A stretch of 11,356 bases of DNA from CAZMGG01 sp964565715 (GCA_964565715.1 CAZMGG010000165.1:1-11356); one strand, 5' to 3'; shown: positions 1 through 6,926, counted from the first letter of the stretch. Numbers and translations: made by a program. Notes: a model not told the origin generated them from the letters alone.

Positions 1-282
1 GACCTGCACAGCAAGCTGCACGCCTACCGCCGCAACGGCGTCCGCGAGTACCTGGTCTGGCGCGTCGACGATGACGCCATCGACTGGTTCGCCCTGCGCG
101 GCGGCCGTTACGAACTGCTGGCTCCGCCCGAAGCACCGCTCGTCCGCAGCGAGGCGTTCCCCGGGCTCTGGCTCGCGCCCCTGGCGCTGCTGCGGGACGA
201 CATGCCTGCGGTGCTGCGCACGCTCGACCAGGGCCTCGCGAGCCCGGAGCACGCGGCCTTCGTGGCCAGGATCCGCTCCTGA
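1..282 (+). CDS. Uma2 family endonuclease-like protein, C-terminal part (5' end outside window)
   Basis: Frame 1 is open from the first base to TGA at 280-282, giving 93 residues. The fragment begins at DLHSKLHAYRRNGVREYL, which is the D-x3-K / GVREY segment near the end of the PD-(D/E)XK-like fold of Uma2 (DUF820) proteins. It aligns without gaps to the last 93 residues of the complete Uma2 gene at 1887-2555, with 9 amino-acid differences by hand count. Uma2 proteins resemble restriction-type nucleases, but their cellular role is mostly unknown, so 'endonuclease' is a family label and not shown here. The stop lies 50 bp before the exported-protein gene at 333, so the two may share a transcript. 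The N-terminal two thirds, with the start and the first catalytic residues, are not visible. Confidence 0.85.
   Translation, partial: DLHSKLHAYRRNGVREYLVWRVDDDAIDWFALRGGRYELLAPPEAPLVRSEAFPGLWLAPLALLRDDMPAVLRTLDQGLASPEHAAFVARIRS
1..282 (+). repeat. Direct repeat of Uma2 3' end, copy 1 (pair with 2274-2555)
   Basis: These 282 bases match 2274-2555 with no gaps and about 21 mismatches by hand count (about 93% identity). The match stops at the stop codon: the sequences after the two TGA codons are unrelated beyond a few bases. The left boundary is not visible because the window begins inside it. Confidence 0.9.
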
Positions 283-332
283 GCCCCGGAAGCGTAAAGC
301 CGCGGCCGCCCCGGCGCCGAAGCAGCCTTGCC

Positions 333-1778
333 ATGGCTCGTATCGCCCTCGTCGCCCTCGCCCTCCTCACCGCGCTTCCCGCCCAGGCCCCCGCCCCCGC
401 CGCCGAGACCGCCCGCACCCTGAACGCGGTCTGGACGGCCGACGAGGCGATGCTCTGGTGGTGGCTGCAGGACGCCGCGACCAGCCTGCGGCAGAAGAAG
501 GCCAAGCCCTTCGCGCCCCTGCGCACGGCGTCCCCCGACGAACTCGCCCCAGGCTTCCGCGCCTGCCTGTTCACCGACGGCCCCGAGGGCTGGACCCAGG
601 CGGATGCGCAGCCGGGCGGCGACGCCCGTTGGGCCGTCTACTTCTGGCCCACGGACGACGCCAGCCGCTTCGCCTTCTGCCTCGCCAGCGACGGCCGCCT
701 GCTGGCCAGCGCCAACACCACCGGCTACCTGGGCCAGTCCCGCGTGCCCGAACCCACCGCGGCCACCGGGGCGGGCGGCAAGGGCCGCTTCGCCGATCTG
801 CTGACCATGCCCGGCAAGGGCAGCGACGGCGATCTGTGGCACACGCCGGAGACCCTGCGCAGCACCAGCTTCGAGGTGCTGCTGCTCGACGAACAGGGCG
901 CGCCGTGGCGCGACGGCGAGGTCTGCCTGCTGCCCGCGGCCTGGCTGCCGGGCAATCGCAACGTCCTCCAGGTGAAGGGCACCGCTCCGTTTCCGCAGCC
1001 GTTGCCGGCCGGGATGGTGCGGCTCGACGCCGAGGGGCGCGGCACCCTGTGCGGCCCCGTCGCCCGTGACCTCGTGCTGTGCGGCGGCAGTCGCGAGGCC
1101 ATGGCCACCCTGGTTCCCGATCAGGTCCGACGGGAGGGCGAGCAGCTCGTGCTCACCGTCTCGCGCAGACAGGTCGCCAGCGCCCGCGCCAATGCCAACG
1201 AGTCGGCGGCGATCGCCACCCTGAAGAACATCGCCTCGGCGCAGGCCCAGTGCCAGGCCAGCGGCGTCGTCGACGTCAACCAGAACGGTGCCGGCGAGTA
1301 CGGTTGCTTCGCGGAGCTGACCGGCGAGGTGGGCGTGCGCGGACCCGACGCGGTGCTCACCGACCAGAAGATCACCCCGCCGGTGCTGTCCCGCGCCTTC
1401 AGCAAGCACACCGACGGCGTCGTCATCCGTTCGGGCTACTGCTTCCGCATCTTCCTGCCGGGCAAGGGCGGCGCGCCGGTCAGCGAGCACACCGACGGCA
1501 CCGGCATGAAGGGCATCGCCGTCGATCCGGCCCGCGCCGAGGTCCTGTGGTGCTGCTACGCCTGGCCGATCGAGGCCGGCGTCACCGGCCAGCGCGCCTT
1601 CTTCGTCAACCAGGCGGGCGACGTGCTCGCCGCGCCCAACGCCGGCAACGCCTACTCCGGCAAGGACAAGCCGCCGGCGGCGCCGGCGGCGTTCGGCCCC
1701 GGCGAGGGTCACCTCGAGCGGCCGCCCACCGCCAACCAGACCGGCACCGACGGCCAGCGCTGGACCGTCATCGGCTGA
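333..1778 (+). CDS. Exported protein with C-terminal pseudopilin-like (type II secretion G-like) domain
   Basis: This gene encodes 481 residues. A hydrophobic N-terminus (MARIALVALALLTALPAQA) looks like a Sec signal peptide with cleavage near residue 19. Residues 30-280 form an unrecognised region, including WWWLQ at 42-46 and a strand-rich part at 178-276 with LDAEGRGTLCG. Residues 281-310 are helical (ASARANANESAAIATLKNI), like the end of a type IV pilin/pseudopilin helix. DVNQNGAGEYG (314-324), a CCYAWP strand (407-412), AFFVNQAGDVL (422-432) and an ending TGTDGQRWTVIG follow, a layout I know from planctomycete secreted proteins. There is no GFTxxE prepilin-peptidase site, so it is not an ordinary pilin. 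The start was chosen because the signal peptide begins there; no strong ribosome site is visible. It follows a Uma2 gene by 50 bp and is paralogous to the product of 2628-3920. Its function is unknown, probably outside the cytoplasmic membrane. Confidence 0.82.
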   Translation: MARIALVALALLTALPAQAPAPAAETARTLNAVWTADEAMLWWWLQDAATSLRQKKAKPFAPLRTASPDELAPGFRACLFTDGPEGWTQADAQPGGDARWAVYFWPTDDASRFAFCLASDGRLLASANTTGYLGQSRVPEPTAATGAGGKGRFADLLTMPGKGSDGDLWHTPETLRSTSFEVLLLDEQGAPWRDGEVCLLPAAWLPGNRNVLQVKGTAPFPQPLPAGMVRLDAEGRGTLCGPVARDLVLCGGSREAMATLVPDQVRREGEQLVLTVSRRQVASARANANESAAIATLKNIASAQAQCQASGVVDVNQNGAGEYGCFAELTGEVGVRGPDAVLTDQKITPPVLSRAFSKHTDGVVIRSGYCFRIFLPGKGGAPVSEHTDGTGMKGIAVDPARAEVLWCCYAWPIEAGVTGQRAFFVNQAGDVLAAPNAGNAYSGKDKPPAAPAAFGPGEGHLERPPTANQTGTDGQRWTVIG

Positions 1779-1819
1779 TCGCGCGCGGGACGGCTCAGCC
1801 GCGCTGCACAGGCGGCGCC

Positions 1820-1845
1820 GGATTCCATGGAATCCCCGGTAGAAT
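1820..1845 (+). promoter_or_regulatory. Candidate promoter of the Uma2 gene: 16-bp perfect palindrome next to a TAGAAT -10 box
   Basis: GGATTCCATGGAATCC at 1820-1835 equals its own reverse complement. Four bases later comes TAGAAT at 1840-1845, a good sigma-70-like -10 hexamer. The palindrome would then occupy the -35/-10 spacer, a usual place for a dimeric repressor. No convincing -35 box is seen around 1817-1822. Transcription from here would start near 1852, leaving a leader of about 35 nt to the ATG at 1887. This is an inference from spacing alone. Confidence 0.4.
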
Positions 1846-1886
1846 CCACCGCGTTCGTTCCACTCCTGGTGATGAGGTCGTCTGCC

Positions 1887-2555
1887 ATGCAAGCACCTGG
1901 GGGCATCCCCCGCCTGTGCCACGGGGACCGGCTGCCGCGCGACGAGTTCGAGCGCCGCTACGCCGCCATGCCCGACTGCAAGAAGGCGGAGCTCATCGAA
2001 GGAGTGGTCCACATGCCATCCCCGGTGAGCACGCGGCACGGACGCCCGCACTTCCTGCTGTCCCGTTGGCTCGGTCACTACGAGGGCGCCACCCCCGGCG
2101 TCCGGGCCTACGACAACACCACCCTGCGCCTCGACCTCGACAACGAGCCGCAGCCCGACCTGCTGCTGCGGCTGCTGCCCGAGCACGGCGGCGCCTGCCG
2201 CGACACCGAGGATCACTTCCTGCAAGGCCCCCCGGAACTGGTGCTGGAGGTCACCGCCAGCAGCGTCAGCTACGACCTGCACAGCAAGCTGCACGCCTAC
2301 CGCCGCAACGGCGTCCGCGAGTACCTGGCCTGGCGCGTCGACGATCACGCCATCGATTGGTTCGTCCTGCGCGGGGGCCGCTACGAACTGCTGGCTCCGC
2401 CCGAAGCGCCGGTCATGCGGAGCGAAGCCTTCCCCGGGCTCTGGCTCGACCCCCTGGCGCTCCTGCGAGACGACATGCCGGCGGTGCTGCGCAAGCTCGA
2501 CCAGGGCCTCGCGAGCCCGGAGCACGCGGCCTTCGTGGCCAGGATCGGCGCCTGA
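1887..2555 (+). CDS. Uma2 family endonuclease-like protein (complete)
   Basis: This gene encodes 222 residues, close to the usual 180-220 of Uma2 (DUF820) proteins. Family landmarks appear in order: AELIEGVVHMPSP (34-46), EPQPDLLL with D91 (87-94), PELVLEVTASS with E121 (116-125), D130-x3-K134 and GVREYLAW (142-149). D91, E121 and the following Lys match the PD-(D/E)XK-like core seen in the one or two solved family members. Nuclease activity is not established for most relatives. The ATG at 1887 was preferred because GAGG ends 9 nt upstream; in-frame ATGs at 1827 and 1872 lack a ribosome site, and 1827 lies inside the palindrome. The gene is 108 bp after the preceding one and 72 bp before the exported-protein gene at 2628. 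Its 3' 282 bp nearly duplicate bases 1-282. Confidence 0.87.
   Translation: MQAPGGIPRLCHGDRLPRDEFERRYAAMPDCKKAELIEGVVHMPSPVSTRHGRPHFLLSRWLGHYEGATPGVRAYDNTTLRLDLDNEPQPDLLLRLLPEHGGACRDTEDHFLQGPPELVLEVTASSVSYDLHSKLHAYRRNGVREYLAWRVDDHAIDWFVLRGGRYELLAPPEAPVMRSEAFPGLWLDPLALLRDDMPAVLRKLDQGLASPEHAAFVARIGA
2274..2555 (+). repeat. Direct repeat of Uma2 3' end, copy 2 (pair with 1-282)
   Basis: This is the second copy of the ungapped repeat that begins the window. The mismatches produce 9 amino-acid changes out of 93 and no frameshift, so both copies appear to be maintained as protein-coding sequence. Confidence 0.9.
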
Positions 2556-2627
2556 ATCCCGGCCCCATCCGGCCCTGCGGAGTTCCCGGCCCCGACCGTT
2601 CGTCGGCCGCCGCCTGCCCGCCGTCCC

Positions 2628-3920
2628 ATGCACCACACCACGCTCCTGCTCTCCCTGCTCGCCGTCCCCACCGCGACCCAGGCCCCAGCCCAGGACCCGC
2701 CGCAGCTCCACGCCCGTGAGGTGCACGCCTACCGCACCCTGCGGGCATGGCTGCGCCCGCAGAACGGCGGCGTCGCCGTGCGCGGCCTCGGCACCGCCGC
2801 CGGCTACGAGGCCACGGTGCTGGCCGAGGCGGGCGAGGGCCGCACCGAGCGCCTGGAACGGACGCCGCCCGAGCGCACCTTCGCCGTGGTGCTGTGGCCG
2901 CGCGCCGACGACCCGACGCCGGGGCGTCTGCTGTTCGGCAATCGCGCCGGCATCGTGCTGCTGGGTACGCCGCGGGAGCCGCTGGCGACGGGCTTCCGGC
3001 CCGAGGCCGAGCTGATCGCCGCGCCCGGCGGCCCCGCGCGGGTGAACCAGATGCTGCTGCAGGACGGCCCGAGCCAGGACGGCACCCAGTGGCAACGCAG
3101 CGAGATCACGCCGGCGCCGGCCCGCATCGAGGTGATCGATGCCGACGGCGCGCCGCTGGCTGGGGCCCGCATCGAGATGGGCGCACCGCGCCTGCCCTGG
3201 CATCCCGGCTGGGTGTCGGTGGCGCACGTCGCCACCGCGGCGATCGACGGCGCCACCGACGAACGCGGCACGCTGCAGGGCGATGGCCTCCCCGCCCGCG
3301 AGCTGTGGCTGTCGCTGTGGGTCGAGGACCGTCAGGCGGTGCTGCTGCCCGACGACGTGCGCCGCGCCGATGGCACGCTGCAGGTCCGCGTGCCGCGCGG
3401 CGCGCTGGTGGATGGCAAGGCCCTGCAGGATCAGGCCTGGGCTGCCGAGGCGTTGCGCCGCTTCGCCGAAGGCCAGGAACGGCTGCGGGCGCAGGCGAAG
3501 CTGGACCGCGATGGCGACGGCAGGGGCGAGTACGGGCTCGCCTACGACGCGATCCCGGTGCAGCAGTGGTCGGATCTGCGCCCCGCCGGCGTGCCCCACC
3601 AGTTCGCGTTCCGCAGCCACCTGCTGCAGGCGTGGCTGCCGGCGGGCGATGGCTGGATCAGCGGCGTCGCGGTGGAGCCCGCCACCGCCGCCCGGGTGAA
3701 GGCCGCGCCGACGACGGCGGACGCCGATGGCGCCGAGCTGCGCTTCCGTGCGCTGGCCTGGCCGGCGCAACCTGGGCAGCCGCAGGCCCGCGCGTTCCGG
3801 GTGGACGAGAGCGGTGTGGTGCGCTGGCGCTTCGTCGGCGACGAGCAGTGCGGCCACCAGGGTGCGCCCGGCGCCGAGGGTTGGGCCGACGGCGCGGTCT
3901 GGCACGCCCTCAGACGCTGA
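2628..3920 (+). CDS. Exported protein, diverged paralogue of the 333-1778 product
   Basis: This gene encodes 430 residues. The start gives a short signal-peptide-like N-terminus (MHHTTLLLSLLAVPTATQAPAQ, probable cleavage near residue 20). No strong ribosome site is seen, and I know no named family for the whole protein. It can be matched along most of its length to the 481-residue protein. TDERGTLQG (210-218) matches LDAEGRGTLCG, and LPDDVRRADGTLQVRV (240-255) matches VPDQVRREGEQLVLTV. DRDGDGRGEYG (293-303) matches DVNQNGAGEYG, and FRALAWPAQPGQPQARAFRVDE matches WCCYAWPIEAGVTGQRAFFVNQ. The pilin-like helix here (around 266-290, AWAAEALRRFAEGQERL) has drifted, and most cysteines of the first paralogue are absent. 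It follows a Uma2 gene by 72 bp, like its paralogue. It ends 9 bp before the convergent lipoprotein gene. Function unknown. Confidence 0.8.
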   Translation: MHHTTLLLSLLAVPTATQAPAQDPPQLHAREVHAYRTLRAWLRPQNGGVAVRGLGTAAGYEATVLAEAGEGRTERLERTPPERTFAVVLWPRADDPTPGRLLFGNRAGIVLLGTPREPLATGFRPEAELIAAPGGPARVNQMLLQDGPSQDGTQWQRSEITPAPARIEVIDADGAPLAGARIEMGAPRLPWHPGWVSVAHVATAAIDGATDERGTLQGDGLPARELWLSLWVEDRQAVLLPDDVRRADGTLQVRVPRGALVDGKALQDQAWAAEALRRFAEGQERLRAQAKLDRDGDGRGEYGLAYDAIPVQQWSDLRPAGVPHQFAFRSHLLQAWLPAGDGWISGVAVEPATAARVKAAPTTADADGAELRFRALAWPAQPGQPQARAFRVDESGVVRWRFVGDEQCGHQGAPGAEGWADGAVWHALRR

Positions 3921-3929
3921 GGTGCAGCG

Positions 3930-4601
3930 CTAGCGCACGAGGCCGGTGCCGCCCTGCGGCGTGATCACCGCAACGCGACCGACGTTGGGCGCGTAGAGCA
4001 CGATGTCGGGGTCCTCGACGTCGTCCTCGGTCTCCAGCACCATCAGGCAGGCAGCGAAGTGCCCCGCCGGCACGCTCACCGGTTCGTCGGTGGCCACCAC
4101 CGTGCGGCGGTCGGTGCCATCGGGGTGCGCACCGGCCAGTTCGTCGCCCGGCAGCGGCTGCGCCGGCAGCCAGAGCCAGGGGCCGAAGCCGCCGGTCCCC
4201 GCCTGCCAGGAGTCGGCGGTCGGCAGTTCGAGACCGTCCACGACCTCGAAGGACAGCTCGCCGAACTTCCAGAGGTTGCCCTCGACGTCGGCGGCGAACC
4301 ACTCCACCGAGGCCTCGACCCGAACGCCGTCGAGGAACACGTCCTCGTGCAGCGCGAGACAGCGCACGCCGGCCACGGTCACCGGCTGTTGCGCCACCCG
4401 GGTGAGTTCCAGGCGGGCCAGGCCCAGATGCTCGCCGCGGTGCTCGCGTCGTTCGCCCGGCACGAGCGGGAAGAACGGATGCAGGATGGGCTCGGCGCCG
4501 CGGGCCGCGGGCCCGGGCAGGGCCAGCGCGGCGGAGCCGAGGCCGCCGCCGCAGGCCGTTCCGAGGAGGACGACGACGACGCCGAGGACGCGGACGATCA
4601 T
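3930..4601 (-). CDS. Predicted lipoprotein of the two-component operon
   Basis: This gene encodes 223 residues. The N-terminus MIVRVLGVVVVLLGTAC is a signal sequence ending in a plausible lipobox (GTA-C17; the -3 Gly is unusual but allowed), so the protein is probably lipid-anchored outside the cytoplasmic membrane. The rest is one domain paralogous to the C-terminal domain of the exported protein at 6927-7916. Shared landmarks are HPFFPLVPG (41-49), EWFAADVEGNLWKFGE (100-115), DSW (130-132), VPAG (177-180) and YAPNVGRV (203-210). The family is a conserved secreted domain whose function I do not know. Its ATG overlaps the kinase stop as ATGA (4601-4598), with AGGTG about 6 nt upstream, which fixes the start and implies translational coupling. 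Likely roles are a ligand-binding partner of the kinase or an output of the system; both are inference. Confidence 0.85.
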   Translation of the reverse strand: MIVRVLGVVVVLLGTACGGGLGSAALALPGPAARGAEPILHPFFPLVPGERREHRGEHLGLARLELTRVAQQPVTVAGVRCLALHEDVFLDGVRVEASVEWFAADVEGNLWKFGELSFEVVDGLELPTADSWQAGTGGFGPWLWLPAQPLPGDELAGAHPDGTDRRTVVATDEPVSVPAGHFAACLMVLETEDDVEDPDIVLYAPNVGRVAVITPQGGTGLVR

Positions 4602-6076
4602 GGGGCACCTGCTTCTGGTGGGGAACTCGGCACGGCGGGCCTCGCCTCGGCGTGGCCCGCGACGCTGGTGATCTGGACCCGGAACAGGCCTGCGGGATCG
4701 CGATCGAACGTGACCCGCAGGCGCAGCAGTTCGGCGAGGGCCGCGACCAGGGCGAGGCCGAGGCCGGCGTGGCCGCCGCCGGCGGTGCCCTTGCGCCAGA
4801 ACGGCTCGCCCAGGTGCGCGAAGTCGGCCTCGTCCAGGTGCGCGGCCGGATTGCGCAGCCGCAGCCGGAAGCCGTCGGCGGTGGCTTCGAGCTCGCCGCG
4901 GATGACGCTGCCATCCAGGCCGTGGTGCACGGCATTGCCGAGCAGGTTGGCGAGCAGGATGCGCAGCTTGCCGGCATCGGAGCGCACCGGCAGCCGCGGC
5001 GGCCCCGCCAGTTCCAGGCGGATGCCGCGGGCGGCCGCCGCAGTCTGACAGCCCGCCCACGCCTCCCGCACCAGCGTCACGAGATCGACCAGGGCCCACT
5101 CGGCGGTCTCGACGCCTGCCCCGCAGCGCGCCAGCAGCAGCAGGTCGGCGATCATCCCCTCCATGCCAGTGGCGATGGCGCCGACGTCGCCGAAGAAGCC
5201 GCGCACCGCGTCGGGATCGTCGGGCCAACGGCCGGCCACCGCCGCCAGGTTGCGCAGTTCGGCGATCGGCGTGCGCAGCTCGTGGGCGACGTGGCCGGTG
5301 AAGCGGCGCTCGCGGGCCATGGCCCGCGCCACCCGCCCGCGCAGGGAGTCGATCTCGGCCACCAGCGGCTGCAGTTCGGCGGGCACGGCCCGCGGGCGCA
5401 CCCGCTTGCCGCCGCCATCGCCCGGCACCGCCGCGACCTGCCGGGCCAGCGCCCGCAACGGCCGCAGGCTCCAGGCGAGCACCACCGCGCCCACCAGCGC
5501 GGCCAGCAGCAGCACCAGCAGACCGCCCACGACGACCGCCGCGCGCACCTCGGCCAGGGTCGCATCGAGCCGCTGGCGGCCGGTGGCCACCGCCAGCACG
5601 ACGGTGTGGGGCGCGCCGGTCGGCGCGTTGCCGGCGTCCTCGTCCGGCATGGCCGCCGATGGCTCCGGCCCCTTCGGCTGGAACGCCACCCGCACCTGCC
5701 GCCCGCGCCGGCCGTCGGGCAGCGCCACGTCCTGCAGCGCGGGACCCCCGGGCCCCGCCAGGTCGACGGTGAGCGCCGTGGAGCGCAGCAGGACCGTGCC
5801 GTCGCCGAGCCAGAACTGGAAGTAGTCCGGTTCCTGCGATCGCTCGAACTCGGGGAAGAACTGCGGCGCGTAGTCCAGTTCGATCTGCTCGCCCTCCTGC
5901 TCGACCAGCGCCACCAGGGCGCGGGCCCGCGCCTGCAGGGCGGCGTCGAAGTCGGCCTCGGCGCGCCGGGTGGCGAGGGCGAGGCAGACCGCGCCGACCA
6001 GAGCGACGATGCCGAGCAGGGCCAGCGCCAGGGACAGGCACAGTCGCCGCCGCAGGGACCAGGTCGTCGGCGCCAT
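4598..6076 (-). CDS. Sensor histidine kinase (QseC/TctE-like architecture)
   Basis: This gene encodes 492 residues. TM1 is at about 12-34. An extracytoplasmic sensor region of about 140 residues (35-178) includes DYFQFWLGDGTVLLRST. TM2 is at about 179-203, followed by a HAMP-like linker. The HisKA motif FTGHVAHELRTP puts the phospho-accepting His at 265. The ATPase domain has the N box LLANLLGNAVHHG (Asn381) and a G2 box GLGLALV (438-444). The G1 box is degenerate: LRNPAAHL stands where DxGxG is expected, as in some divergent kinase subfamilies. The ATG at 6076 was chosen because GGAG ends 5 nt upstream and it lies 2 bp after the regulator's TGA; a GTG at 6082 overlapping that stop is the alternative. 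It presumably phosphorylates the co-encoded regulator. The signal is unknown. Confidence 0.95.
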   Translation of the reverse strand: MAPTTWSLRRRLCLSLALALLGIVALVGAVCLALATRRAEADFDAALQARARALVALVEQEGEQIELDYAPQFFPEFERSQEPDYFQFWLGDGTVLLRSTALTVDLAGPGGPALQDVALPDGRRGRQVRVAFQPKGPEPSAAMPDEDAGNAPTGAPHTVVLAVATGRQRLDATLAEVRAAVVVGGLLVLLLAALVGAVVLAWSLRPLRALARQVAAVPGDGGGKRVRPRAVPAELQPLVAEIDSLRGRVARAMARERRFTGHVAHELRTPIAELRNLAAVAGRWPDDPDAVRGFFGDVGAIATGMEGMIADLLLLARCGAGVETAEWALVDLVTLVREAWAGCQTAAAARGIRLELAGPPRLPVRSDAGKLRILLANLLGNAVHHGLDGSVIRGELEATADGFRLRLRNPAAHLDEADFAHLGEPFWRKGTAGGGHAGLGLALVAALAELLRLRVTFDRDPAGLFRVQITSVAGHAEARPAVPSSPPEAGAP

Positions 6077-6078
6077 CG

Positions 6079-6744
6079 TCACTCCACCAGGTAGCCCACC
6101 CCGCGGCGGGTCTGGATCAGATCGGCGCATCCCTGCGCCTGCAGCTTGCGGCGCAGCTGGTGCACGAACACCTCCACCGCGTTGGTGGTGGCCGGAGCAC
6201 CCCGGGAGTAGAGCTGGTCGAGCAGGTCCTCCTTGCGCACCACCCGCCCGCGCCGGGCCAGCAGCTGCTCGAGGATCGCGAACTCACGGGGCGTCAGCGC
6301 CACCGGCGCATCCTCGTGCCGCACGGTGCGTCGCTCCCGATCCAGGGCCAGCCCGCCCACCCGCAGCACCGGGTTCTTGTCGCCGTGCCGCCGGCGGTCC
6401 AGCGCCCGCAGCCGCGCCACCAGTTCGTCGAAGTCGAACGGCTTGCACAGGTAGTCGTCGGCGCCCTGCCGCAGGCCCTCGACGCGCTGCCCGGCCTGGT
6501 CGCGGGCCGACAGGATCAGCACGTGCACTGCCGAGCCCTGGGCCCGCAGCCGCCGCAGCACCTCGAGGCCGTCCAGCCGCGGCAGCTGCAGATCGAGCAC
6601 CACCACGTCGTGGCCGCCGAGCAGGGCGTGGTCGAGACCGTCCCTGCCGTCGGCGACCGCCTCGACGGTGAAGCCCGAGCGCTGCAGGCCGAGCTGCAGC
6701 GACCGCCGCAGGCGCTCCGAGTCCTCGATGACCAGGACCTTCAT
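6079..6744 (-). CDS. OmpR-family response regulator (QseB/PmrA-like)
   Basis: This gene encodes 221 residues, the standard length of the family. The receiver domain (1-115) has the acidic pair E7/D8, phospho-acceptor D51 in VVVLDLQLP, S79 and K101 in CKPFDFDEL. The DNA-binding winged helix (about 126-221) has LTPREFAILEQLL, the recognition helix TNAVEVFVHQLRRKL and the wing TRRGVGYLV. The start at 6744 gives the classic MKVLVIED opening, with GGAG about 11 nt upstream; the longer frame to 6831 would add a non-conserved leader. It is the first gene of the minus-strand operon with the kinase and lipoprotein. Tandem repeats in its own upstream region, with the 11-bp period used by this DNA-binding domain, suggest that it controls both itself and the divergent gene. 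Confidence 0.95.
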   Translation of the reverse strand: MKVLVIEDSERLRRSLQLGLQRSGFTVEAVADGRDGLDHALLGGHDVVVLDLQLPRLDGLEVLRRLRAQGSAVHVLILSARDQAGQRVEGLRQGADDYLCKPFDFDELVARLRALDRRRHGDKNPVLRVGGLALDRERRTVRHEDAPVALTPREFAILEQLLARRGRVVRKEDLLDQLYSRGAPATTNAVEVFVHQLRRKLQAQGCADLIQTRRGVGYLVE

Positions 6745-6794
6745 GATGGAACCGCTCCGCCGCCGGTGGGCATGGGCACGTTCTCCAGGCGGCA

Positions 6795-6856
6795 GCTTAG
6801 GGAATGCTGAGGAACTGCCCAGCCCCGCCACCGCGCGCCCTCAGCAGGGCCTCAGC
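6795..6856. promoter_or_regulatory. Candidate response-regulator operators: two back-to-back tandem heptamer pairs between divergent genes
   Basis: On the + strand, CCTCAGC occurs at 6839-6845 and 6850-6856. On the minus strand, CCTCAGC is at 6812-6806 and CCTAAGC at 6801-6795. The period within each pair is 11 bp and the inner sites are 33 bp apart, so all four sites are on one 11-bp phase. Each pair points at the gene downstream of it. After each pair comes CCGCC followed by TAGCAA (+, from 6861) or TGGAGAA (minus, from 6792), possible -10 regions. Tandem half-sites with an 11-bp period are typical of OmpR-family regulators. Binding is inferred, not shown. Confidence 0.6.
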
Positions 6857-6879
6857 GGGACCGCCTAGCAAGGGAGCGT

Positions 6880-6897
6880 GCGGGCCGCGTGGCCCGC
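6880..6897 (+). promoter_or_regulatory. GC hairpin in the leader of the 6927 gene
   Basis: GCGGGCC (6880-6886) and GGCCCGC (6891-6897) form a perfect 7-bp stem with a GCGT tetraloop, about 30 nt before the ATG. If transcription starts just after the operator pair, this lies at or near the 5' end of the mRNA and could stabilise it. It has no U-tract, so it is not an intrinsic terminator. In DNA this GC-rich it could be chance. Confidence 0.3.
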
Positions 6898-6926
6898 GTG
6901 TCATCCCCCATCCCAACGAGGAAACC

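Noticed and set aside
1..282. First Uma2 sequence as a pseudogene fragment
   Set aside because: It has no internal stop or frameshift, keeps the full C-terminus and is cut only by the window edge. It cannot be called broken from here.
1827..1886. Earlier start (ATG 1827) for the complete Uma2 protein
   Set aside because: This ATG lies inside the palindrome and upstream of the predicted transcription start. It has no ribosome site, while the ATG at 1887 has GAGG at good spacing and the usual family length.
1079..2719. 546-codon + strand frame bridging the first exported protein and the second Uma2 gene
   Set aside because: It crosses two well-supported genes in another frame and is extremely Arg/Pro-rich with no motif.
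108..3905. 1265-codon open frame on the minus strand across both Uma2/exported-protein units
   Set aside because: It runs antisense through three genes whose proteins have signal peptides and family motifs. Its product is rich in Arg, Gly and Ala without recognisable domains, and long antisense frames are expected at this GC content.
3927..3936. GCGCTAGCGC palindrome between convergent genes as a bidirectional terminator
   Set aside because: It is a 10-bp palindrome with no loop and no T-tract on either side, and part of it is the lipoprotein stop codon region.
4652..6094. 480-codon + strand frame opposite the histidine kinase
   Set aside because: The minus strand encodes a kinase with all major boxes in order, while the + frame has no domain and a shadow-type composition.
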